DNA from: Sarcocystis neurona
Lineage: Eukaryota; Apicomplexa; Conoidasida; Eucoccidiorida; Sarcocystidae
Assembly: GCA_000727475.1 (NCBI GenBank)
Contig: KL647299.1
Span: forward strand, 1,036,095 to 1,100,094
Direction: 5' to 3'
Length of the DNA stretch: 64,000 nucleotides
Part shown: in pieces, positions 40,001-49,560 of the stretch
How positions within the stretch are numbered: position 1 is the first letter of the stretch
Layout of the letters: each line of letters starts with the position of its first letter
Notes under the pieces: model-generated
Told to the model about the DNA's origin: nothing
Database searches by the model: none
The model's input: only the letters and a program-made list of their open reading frames with translations
Position numbers and translations under genes: made by a program

Positions 40001-42951
40001 ATCCCTTCTCCATTTTCAAAGCCCCTGATCGCTTAAAGGATGACGTCCACGGCGCCGTCGCTGCCCCACCTGTTTCCAGCGCAGCGCTAGGAAGCAGCAA
40101 CAACTCTAGCAGCACGGAGTCGCGAGGGGTCTACGTGGATCTGCTGCTGAACCCGCCCATGTATACGCGCTACGAGGGCGGGGACGTGTGGCGGTTTCTG
40201 TATTCGCAGGTGCCTTTGCCTCACGCTGACAGCGCTGCGGCCCCTCCTTCGTCTTCCGCTGGAGCGTCTCCTGCTGTTGCAGCGAGGAGAGGGAGGGCGG
40301 CTGCCAGCAGCAGCGGCGTAGCGTCTGCGGGGGAGAGAGCGGCTGCAGGCGCAGGCGACGAGTGGCCGCTCGTCGAAAACGAGCAGCTGACGAACGCGCA
40401 GCTGTGCTCCAACAACGCCAATCTACGCCGTGTTTTATCGGGTATGCAAGCGAATATTGCCGCACTCGCATGTGAGAATTTTCTTGTTATTTATCCACCC
40501 AACGGCCACTTTGACCCTCGCGCTGCCTTTCCACTCCTCCCCACCTCCACCGCCCACCTGCCGCCATCAGAAGGCTCAGCGCCCGCAGCAGCATCAGGAG
40601 GAACAACATCGGCAACTTCAGACTTTTCCAGCGAATCAGCATCACAATCAACAACATCGTCGTCCTTCTCAACGCCATGGACGGGAGAAAGGGAGAGTGC
40701 AGCTCAGACTCCGTCGAGTGTGGCAGCTTCACCCATGCCTCCAACGTTCGGGAGAAATTTGTCGTTTTTCCGGGAGCGACTAGCGGATCATCCACTGCGA
40801 GTACAGAACCTGTACTTTGTGTTCGGCCTGCTGCTGCGGACAGTCTGCAGTTTAAGCGATGTGTTACAGGAGTGCTCGTGTGAAACAGGCCATCGTGGTG
40901 AAGATCTCTCGGCACGTGCAGATTTGCTACACGTGCTAAATGTCACTACCATCTCTACACACGCCTGCAACCCCCGGTACATGGACCGGCCGCTGTTTGA
41001 TCCCGATCAGTAAGTGGATGGGCCTCAAGGGACGCGCAGAGCTGCTCGCAATGTGGACTGAGAGTTTTCCTAATTATGAGGCACGGCATTCACGCGACGG
41101 AGAAGCAAGTGTTTTTTCGTTTCATGCAAAAGCAATTGATATTCTCCACCGTGGAGGAGAAAAAAATTCGGAGTGTGGCGGTGAATCAAGTCGGGGATTG
41201 AAGTAGAGAGTGTGAAGGCGGCTGGTTGTTACTAAGCCCCAAACGTGGGGACTTGACAGTTGGAGCAGAGTTGGTAGGGATGATAGTTTCGAAAAGTGGC
41301 CGATCGTAGCGGCGGTGAAGAAGTGCGGCAGGTGGCGAATGGCTGATCGTGTTGTAGGCTCAGCTGTACGTTCTTGACAACGGAGAGCCGAAAAGAATTG
41401 GGCGAGGCTGCAGGAGGCGCACTGCCGAGGAGGAACAGACGCGTGTCAGTTAATATGGAATACAAATGCAGTGCATGCCTCTCTGTGGTTTACTTTTTAT
41501 TCTTTGAGAGGACGTGCAGGCGGTGGGCACTAAAGAAAGGGTAAAATCTTCATGCGTGTACGTATCAGTATACGTAGTATTCTGAAGCGTGCGCTGTGTT
41601 TGTGGTGGGTGACTATCTGGGTTGCCTGTATCGAGGGGAGCGCAGACTTGTGCTTCTGTGTGACTGTGCTGCATTTTCGACAAACCGTTCAGCCTGGCTT
41701 TTTTGTCATCGATGGAGAGCACGGATAGCTTGCTGAGGTGTATTCGGTGCGAGAAATGTCGCCTGCACGGGAAGATCAAGTTGGGGGCTCTCCACATTGC
41801 TGGAAAGGTAAGAGGCATGTTTTCTTTGCACAGTGCCGTAGTATTGGGCATTTGAGTGCGGTTCACGTGTGGACTCACTACTGTTACAACACGCAATAAC
41901 AACTCGACCTGGATAGAACAGGCAAAGACCTAGCACGTCATCTGTGAGTGTTTACTGTTGCTGTCTAGTTCAACGTGTGCATCGTGTAAGATTTCCTTTT
42001 CCGCAAAACATTCGCAGGCGCGCAACAGTCGAAGCTCTCTTTTGCCATGTCGCTGTGTACCGAAACCAATGCTTAGACCACACTTTTCTCAGCTATCAAG
42101 GAGGAGAAAAAGTAGTATGCGCTCTATTTTGTAGCCAGTAAACAGTACACGTGTATCAGCAGCGCGGTGGGGATGTTTCGCGAAAGTGTTGCTAATTTTG
42201 TAGCCGTTTGTCATTACCTGTAATTCGTACGGTTTTTCCTTAAACGCAGGCAAAGAAGAACCACACATTTGCATGGAAGCAGCACAGTGTGTGTCAAAAC
42301 TGAGCCATTTAGGCCATCGAAAGAATTGAACTAGACAGCAACAGTAAACACAAACAGATGACGTGATAGCTCTTCGCCTGCTCTATCCAGGTCGAGTTGT
42401 TATTGCATGTTGTAAAAGTAGTGCGCTTCTTGTGCTCACGGGAATGTAGACGGCATCCACTGGTGTGCATCGCTGCGGCGCGACCGCAGAAAACCAAGCC
42501 GCACACGCCTGTGACCTCTCAAATATTTATGCAAGGCAGGCCGGTGCATCCTTTTATGCGTGTACGCATAGACTTTTAGGTACAGACTAGTATATTTCCC
42601 TACGTTTTCTCAGGTAGCGCACTGACAGGTACTGTTTTGCCTGCTTGTGTTCTTGTGCAGATGTTATCCTCCTCAGAGAGCCTGCCATTTTTGGAGCGGA
42701 ATCAGGTGACGGCTCTAATCAACGCACTTTATTACTTCGCCGATGCTATTCGCGTGGTGGAAGAGATGCAGGAGCAGATCAACAAACACAATATCACTAT
42801 CTACGTGCTCTTCGCTTGTCTAGCGTTATTGATCCTACTCACTGCAGCATTGTTTCTACCGTGCACCAGGAGCGCAAGAAAGACCTTGCTATGGCGAACG
42901 TGTGAAGTCTCACCGCTCACTGGGGATATCGATGTGAAGAAATTGCAGTAA
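37094..42951 (+). CDS. ERO1: Endoplasmic reticulum oxidoreductin 1 (ERO1), membrane-anchored form
   Basis: ERO1 is the FAD-dependent oxidase that regenerates protein disulfide isomerase with oxygen in the ER lumen. Exons 37094-37658, 38746-38856, 39953-41009, 41693-41807 and 42661-42951 join in frame to 712 codons plus stop. Exon 1 has hydrophobic N-terminal segments, a CRC...TIKEL block like the family's CTCDVETIDRF, and FFRIFKLRL. Exon 2 has RCGLCECSEDEVP, a CxxxxC shuttle pair. Exon 3 has YVDLLLNPPMYTRYEGGDVW, LRRVLSGMQANI and RVQNLYFVFGLLLR. Exon 4 has CIRCEKCRLHGK, matching the CxxCxxC active site. Exon 5 has NQVTALINALYYFADAI, then a strongly hydrophobic segment of about 20 residues and a cytosolic-type tail. 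The start is the weakest point: 37230-37490 is pyrimidine-rich and may be intronic. An Ala/Ser-rich insert splits exon 3. Confidence 0.85.
37659..38745 (+). other. ERO1 intron 1 with CAG- then CTG-type tracts
   Basis: Donor G|GTAAGG and acceptor TTCTTCTGCAG; both sides are phase 1 and the junction codon becomes GAT. Bases 37700-37930 are AGC/CAG-rich, whereas 38605-38745 are CTG-rich up to the splice acceptor. No ERO1-conserved block is missing, so no further exon is needed, but one in the CAG part cannot be ruled out. Confidence 0.5.
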
Positions 42952-44972
42952 CGCACAAAGCTGTGCCAGCATTTGCAATGCATGGCACTACAGATGGCAG
43001 CGTATTAGTAAGTGAAAACGTTCGTCGTCAGGTAAAAGAATGAGACGCAGGCCAAGGAACACCTGTTGTATGCCCCAGGACTCTCTTCGGTGTACGTGCA
43101 CCTACGAGAACCGCCTGCGTAGTGCAGGATGTTGAGTCGACGACATCCAAGAAGCAATATTGAACACACTCCTATCAAAGTGGAAGCAAGCCGTCGGCGG
43201 TAGTCAACGTGTTCTGTATTGCAGCCCGATTGTAGCTTAGATAAATTATCCCAGACTCTGCGGACTTGCACGCACTTGAGTGTTAGCATCAGCATGGGAG
43301 AGCTGCTCGTTACGTTTCTGCAGTGGCGATGTTTGGCATCAATGTTTCCCTAAACAATGGCGTATTCAAATTTGTCCTGGTCGTTGTGGCTGATAGCGTA
43401 GAGTAGGCCGCCGATCCTTGGTCCATTCAAAATGTATTTCGCGCCGGATTCTTATAGTTTGAGACTTAGAAGACGTAGTGAACGTAATTTTCTTTGTAAT
43501 CGCTCTTTTTTCGCTGACGCCATTTTTTGAAGCGCTTTGAGATTTATTTGTCGTACTTCCTGGTGCGCAAGGTGGCGACGGCGAAATCAGGAAACACCAG
43601 AGTTGTGTACGAAGTGTTTCTTGCTCGGTGTGCTTTGCATCAAATCATTTAAAGGCAACCTGCACATGAGCAGCGTTCTGCTATATGCCTTTGGCGGAGC
43701 GTTGGTAGACCGAAGAGCACCTTACAACACGACGAAGCTTGTGTTGAACTTTGGAAGCATCTGCAGATGGGCAGTATACGTATCCCCTTGTAGGGACGCA
43801 CATTGACAGTCTAACTCAAAAATTAGTTTGTGCGCACGTGCGGCACGAGACGCTTTGCTAAGCGCTTGAACGGGTTCATTCCCGTCCTGCTTACACATAG
43901 GTGTAGGCACAAGGGATCGTTGAGAGGTATGCAAAATCAAAGCTGGGCATCGATACTGAAGAGGGCGTTGCGCGTACAGCTAGACACCGGAACACTTTGC
44001 CAAACATGGATAATTACTTTCCAGTAAGCCTGAAGCTTGTCGTAGGTTGGCAGTCTGGTTAAGCGGTCGATCACTCCCCAATGAATACTGCCAAAAAGTC
44101 GAAAGATGCTACAATCAAAATTTCTCCCGTACACACGGGGATAGTAAATGGACGATACGCAACGTACGCATCATATCTATGCAGAAAAAGTGGCTCGAGT
44201 CCTTGTGTACCGCTCACTTCAATATATTTTGTGGTGACGCCCTGCCTACGTGACTGCGTTTACTGCGAGCGCCGCCGTTGTACCGCGACGTGATACTGTT
44301 GGTCCCAAAGCCACTCAACAGATGCACCAGATACATTTGCTGTCTGTACTTTTTCGTTGTATTCCGGAAAAATCTGTGCCTGTCGCGTGGCAGTTGCGAG
44401 GTGTAACGCCAATGTAGAAATAGGTTTTAAGCAGTGTGTTGCAGTAAATCTTAGAGTTCGCATGACGCGGTTCGAGGAAGTTGACACATGGTCAGGTCCT
44501 GAAATACCTGTGCTGCAAAGCAGCTGTACACGCGATGCGTGTTTGCCTCCAGCGCACTCGTCGCGTGCTTGTCGTCGTCCTCCACCCTAAGTTAGCGCAC
44601 TACTGGGCAGTGAGACTGCTCACGGAGTGGACTATTGAAACAGTCCCCTGATCTCTGCTAGGCAACAAATAGGAAGTGTGCACTGCTGAAACGTGCTCCG
44701 AGGGTGTTAGCAGCTGTCATGACGCTGACTGGAAAAGCCTGTACGTCGCCGTTTCTTCGGCTGTTCTTTTGCGGTTTCGCGCTGCTTAGCTGACCGATGC
44801 CGCGGCGGCTTCGACCAAGTCATTGCCGCATAAATTGCTGACTGTCTACTAGTTAGGTGTCGTCACTGTACGACACGTGTGTTTAGACGCTCCTGCCGCA
44901 AACGATGTAGAGAGCACCGGCAGGACACCAAAAGAGACAAAAGTGAACGCTGGAATTATGTCGAGCGATCTG
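42952..44972. other. Intergenic stretch between ERO1 and a convergent gene
   Basis: Contains the 3' ends of two convergent genes. Frames of up to 96 codons occur on both strands (for example 43005-43295 minus, 43537-43806 plus) without a domain or low-complexity signature. Nothing further is seen. Confidence 0.4.
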
Positions 44973-45657
44973 TTATATGATCACACGGTGCCCGCCGTTT
45001 TTAATATCCTGCGTTTGCACTGGCGCGCTGTACGGGTAGGCAGTGGAGCGACGATGTTTCATATCCCTTCTACGCCGGGCAATGCGCATCAGTGCCTGCT
45101 CGTCTTGTCGTAGCTCTTCCTCATCTTTATGCTCTGCGGCAAACGTCTTGTCTTTCTCCCTGTGAAGTTCATCAAGTTTGGACTGCAGCCTATCTTCTAC
45201 GTTCTTCATAACCCTTCCGTGGCGCACACGTTCGCGATCTATGGCAGCAGCTCTCTGGTCAACACCCCGAGCGAGAGCTTCTGCTAGGTACTCTTTGCGC
45301 TTTAGGGCAGCCGCTTCAGTGGCGGCGCGTGTGTCTTCGGAAGAGGAGTAAGACCTGAGAGATTGCGCAAGCTCTTGAGTTCCACCGCCAGCATTGCGCT
45401 TGATCTGCTTCTTTAGAGCTTCTGTTATTGCTCCCGTAGCCAAGCTGCGTGGAAGCAACTAGGGGTAGTCGTTTGTGACGGTGCAAACGTGTAGAGCTCT
45501 GAACTTACTCGTGTGAACTCACGGCAGCGTCAACAACTAATGGTCGCTCAGCCTGTGGCTCCGCGTCTAGACGTCCTTCAGGAGACAGTAGTGGAGTAAC
45601 CAAGAAGGGAAGGAGAAAACCAACAAAAAGGGCAACAGCAGCCTGTAGTGCCATCAT
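44973..45657 (-). CDS. Small secreted coiled-coil protein, unknown function
   Basis: A two-exon gene. Exon 1 (45657 to 45523) starts MMALQAAVALFVGFLLPFLV, a typical signal peptide with likely cleavage near residues 22-26, and ends at donor GCC|GTGAGT. Exon 2 (45458 to 44973, acceptor CCCCTAG) joins in phase 0 and gives 206 residues in all. The mature part is short, charged and helical: EALKKQIKRNAGGG, ATEAAALKRKEYLAEAL and a long Glu/Lys/Arg heptad region (VMKNVEDRLQSKLDELHREK), ending in a basic segment (IARRRRDMKHRR). There is no Cys-rich domain and no second membrane segment. Export to the ER/secretory route is inferred from the signal peptide. I do not recognise the family. Confidence 0.62.
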
Positions 45658-46596
45658 AGCAAGTCTGTAGCCGGTTAAAGGGTCACACTTGACATGCTAT
45701 CTTCAAGCACCAAAGAAGAAAGTTTCCACCCCAGGGAGTAGTATATTACCCCAAGTTTGCGAATGAGTAGCTCTTTGTCCCACGTGTTTAAGTGCACCAG
45801 CGGTGGTCACTCTTATTCCATGCGCTTAGAGGGTTGTAGGCTGATGCTGACCAGTCGGAGATCAGCAGGGTGGGCACAGTCTCACGGAGACTAGCGGTTT
45901 TTGTTTGAGAGCATCTACGGTGTAAGTACACCTCGAGGCGGCAACTGGAGCCTCAACATTTCTCAACATTTGCATCTGACGAAGAGTTCTGCTTGTGTGG
46001 AACACGAATGTCCAACTGCACAACTCGTATACCACAGGTCCGCTATGTTTCCTTTGCGGCATGTTACACGCAACCACGATAGAGCAAATCACGTGCACCG
46101 GCGAACATGAGATCTAGTCGACCTTGCGTGCTTGTGTCTGTCGGACGGCTGCGTTAACTGCAGAAGAAAATTTGTTCCTGGACAGCAAATTTGTGATGTA
46201 CTGTCTGCAATACCTTGCCTTTTGTGCAGCGCCGTAGCACTTTTTTCCCAGGGTCACCGGAAAACCTTACAGTAAGTGACCAAATGTCTCAAGACACGAT
46301 TCCAAGGTGAACGCAGCGGAAAATCACAGTGGTCACTTGGGGTGACATACTTCACTGCACCATTGTCCTAACAGCACGCGGGGCCGCAGGACAGTCTTCA
46401 CGATCAGATTGCCACGCCTCAGCACAGTTTTATTTACCGAGATTTCATAAGGAACCCGAACACACTTTACTATATCTCCGGAACGCAAGGCTCCTGTAGA
46501 GAGGGCGTCTGATATGAAAAAGCGGTCGCTGCCTTTCTGTGGAGTCGCTCTGCTGCTGGCTCGCAAGCGCGTAGCTTTATACATACATACATACAT

Positions 46597-46644
<48 letters not shown>

Positions 46645-46791
46645 TTCATTGCTATTATTATTGACTTCACAAGAGATAATGTCTTGGATCTCATCATGCA
46701 ACGGTCGCAATACGACCTCGCAGCAAGCGCTTCTCTAGGATCTTTTCTCTGAGACACCAGTGGGGCTACTTACCTCTAGCGTGTCAGACAT
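45658..46791. other. Intergenic stretch with microsatellite
   Basis: Upstream region of the minus-strand coiled-coil gene. Apart from the TACA/CA array at 46577-46640, no structure or conserved frame was seen. Confidence 0.4.
46577..46640. repeat. (TACA)n followed by (CA)n microsatellite
   Basis: Roughly eight TACA units pass into about sixteen CA units without interruption. It is the only sizeable pure microsatellite in the repeat-poor right half until 63.7 kb. Confidence 0.9.
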
Positions 46792-47826
46792 GTGACACAC
46801 ACGCACAACTGCCACACAATAGAGACGAGGAATGGAGGGCTGCAGCAGTCTCGGCTACACCGTATAGGCGTACTCCGCGTGGATGACTTATCTAGGTGGA
46901 GCAGATTAGGCAAGATCATTGGTAGGGCTATAAAGATTCTACGCGCGCCGTGCGAACTAATTTACAAGATGATCGACTACAGGATGAGTGACGATGCTTC
47001 TGCGCCCATTGCTATCATTTCAACCAGCGGCCAAGGCTTAAGCGCAAACACCGTGTCTATTCCTTGCGTACGGATGATAGTTATTTTTCGTATGTGTCCC
47101 CTGTCTCTGTTAGGAGTACGTCGGTGTCATTTGTTGCTACGTTTTCAGTCTGCTTTTCCACCTGCTCAGATAATGTGTCGGCGTAACGTCGCGTGTCGTG
47201 ACGGATCTTCAACCCATCATGATGCAGACTGCACGGTCCCACGTAGTTCTGTAACGCATTCGTCATCCTCCGCCTGCGTTAGTGCCACACATGTGATCCA
47301 GGAAGCAAACACACTGCAGTGGCAAGTCGCTCGAACTTGTGCTTTACCGAAATGCATCCAAGCCGTCCTTCAGCGCTGTGAAAGGATCGTGCTTTGTGGA
47401 GAGTGTGAAATTCAGCGATACCCTACGCGGGCATACACAACCACTGCCTTTCCAAAAGCGTCATCCTTACTCGCCACTTTGAAAGACGCTATTATCTGCA
47501 CCGTGTTTTCCACGCCAGCATCAGGGGAGCAATGTCGTGCGGATCCTGCTGAACTTGTTGAGCTGGAGCACCCCCCTTTCCTGCCTCACACACCAAAGCA
47601 TGCTGAGGAGGATCTCGCGCCCCCGATATTAGGCAAGGCAGTAGCCGTTACACGTGAGTTTGTGTGCACGTTTGTCCAGAACTCCCACTGTACAGCAGAT
47701 TCCAGGGAGGCACAGCAACGCGCCAACAGCACCTGTGTGCGGTCACATCGTTCGACGGTGGACACCCCGCGTGTGTTGCACTGGAGAGAATGGCTGAAGT
47801 TCTTCAGAGCCGGTAACATAACATAA
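46792..47826 (+). CDS. Unassigned long reading frame
   Basis: Open for 344 codons. The first ATG in frame is at 46969 (MIDYRMSDDASAPIAII), giving 285 residues. Composition is not repetitive. It is Cys-rich in the middle (CxxxVLCGEC near codons 200-206). Such a length is unlikely by chance in sequence of this composition, but no domain, signal peptide or membrane segment is recognisable. It could be a single-exon gene or an exon of a larger one. The nearest neighbours are the secreted coiled-coil gene on the opposite strand and the NifS-like gene downstream. Confidence 0.4.
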   Translation: MTHTHNCHTIETRNGGLQQSRLHRIGVLRVDDLSRWSRLGKIIGRAIKILRAPCELIYKMIDYRMSDDASAPIAIISTSGQGLSANTVSIPCVRMIVIFRMCPLSLLGVRRCHLLLRFQSAFPPAQIMCRRNVACRDGSSTHHDADCTVPRSSVTHSSSSACVSATHVIQEANTLQWQVARTCALPKCIQAVLQRCERIVLCGECEIQRYPTRAYTTTAFPKASSLLATLKDAIICTVFSTPASGEQCRADPAELVELEHPPFLPHTPKHAEEDLAPPILGKAVAVTREFVCTFVQNSHCTADSREAQQRANSTCVRSHRSTVDTPRVLHWREWLKFFRAGNIT

Positions 47827-49560
47827 CTGGGACGTGAACATGCTACGTACAGCGGTGCAGAATAGAACTGCACCCCCACCAACAGGGAGCGCCTAGGCAA
47901 CATGACTTCAGGAGTGCGCTTCGATTCGTCTTCCACAAACAAGTTCTGGCGCGTTGCTCACAGCACAGAGCCGGGTGTCTGTGAAAGGGAGAATCGAGGT
48001 TTATGCAGTCCATAAAGTGAGTACAAATAACCGTCTCTTGCGTGCAAACACTAATCTGGGAATAAGGAGCATTGACTATGCGTACTACTTGACTCTCTTT
48101 CGTTGTGAGCCTGGCTCGACTGTTTTTCGTCCCACGGACAGCACGAGCGTTTCGAGAAATTCTGGCAAATATACCAGTAACTCCCCAGAAGAGCGACGTG
48201 ATATATTCAGAAAACAGAATGTGTTCGGGGATGTGTAATTGATCGTGAGAGTTGCCGCTCCTGACGTCTGCCGTACAACGTCGGTGAACCCGCTAGGCGG
48301 ATACAGGGAGACAGGGTTCGCTCTGACAAAGCAACATGACCCGACGGCGGAAGCTGTAGCTTGCAGGTAATTTTCGGAGTCCTGCCCCTAGAGAAAGAGA
48401 GGAAACGTTCCTCTCTGTAAGGCCGCTCACAACAGTACAACGGCTTTATACAGTGAAGCCCGTACGCCGCCAAAATCCCCTTGCGGTCCTGCCAAGTTCA
48501 GTGCAGCACCTGCGATGTCCGTAACGGGAAATGTCAGAAAATCGCCGGCCCAGGAGAAGCCCGGGTGGCATCACTCCGTTGGTCTGCCACCGCTGGTGAG
48601 AAGACTCGCAAGCGCTTTTTGTCGCTGGCGGCCCCTCCCCGGCACCGCTGCTGGGGAGTGTACAGACAGCCCCATTTCCTTTCTATGCTTATTAAATCTG
48701 ATGCGGTAAAATCTATATGTCCAGTATTCTCGCAACATAAACGGTAGCCGCACCGCAGAATAGCGCCCCGTTCTACATTGAGGACTTAGCATGTGGCGAC
48801 ATGCTACCCAGAGGTTCGTGCGTCAAACCGGCGCCGCGCAGTTTGAGCACTACATGGAAGGGCGACGTTGAGCAGATAATTATGTAACGTGTACGGAGCG
48901 GGGCCGCATGCGCGTCGCCCACTCCCTGTACCCGTGGTACAAAGACGTGTACGAATATGTGTATATATATATCTATATATGTACGTGTGATTGGCAGTTG
49001 ACGTGGCTAAGGAGCAGGCTGCAGATCTTAACTCGACAGCGCGTCCGGCGCATCAAGTAGAATACCGATCAGGCGCGCACACATGCACGTCTCGTGGCTG
49101 ACGGCGGAGATCCAGTTGACATCGGTTCCGTCAGACCCGGCAGACGACGCGATCACGCTTTCTGTTTAACGAAAATGCTAGAGATGCAGGGTATATTCGG
49201 TTACAACGTAAGAGAGGCTCCAGTTTGTGTATACGTGATAATCTTTCTTTCTGCGTCTTGTCGCGCGCCATTTGGTGCAATGTCCGACGAGACAACCTCT
49301 GCGTCGAAACCGAACGGATCTTTTTGAGCTCAGCTCCCTCCTAACTGCAGCGGTCGCGTGTTGCCACTTCTTTTTTAACTTTTAACGAGAAATCGTATCG
49401 TCTCGATGCCATCATCTGCCTGCAAGCAAGCCCCCAAGTGACGGGCACCGAGGAATTTTGGGTATCAGTATATTTGTCTGGAAAGGGAGGGCCAGGCTGT
49501 TGTAAGACAGTTTACTTGGGCTTCAGAAGAAGTACAGAAGATTACGTACACGGCTGAGTA
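47827..49560. other. Intergenic stretch, nothing recognised
   Basis: Short frames (47954-48238, 48481-48747, 49094-49327, plus) show no domain. A small TA-rich run lies at about 48957-48982. The promoter of the downstream NifS-like gene must lie here. Confidence 0.4.
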
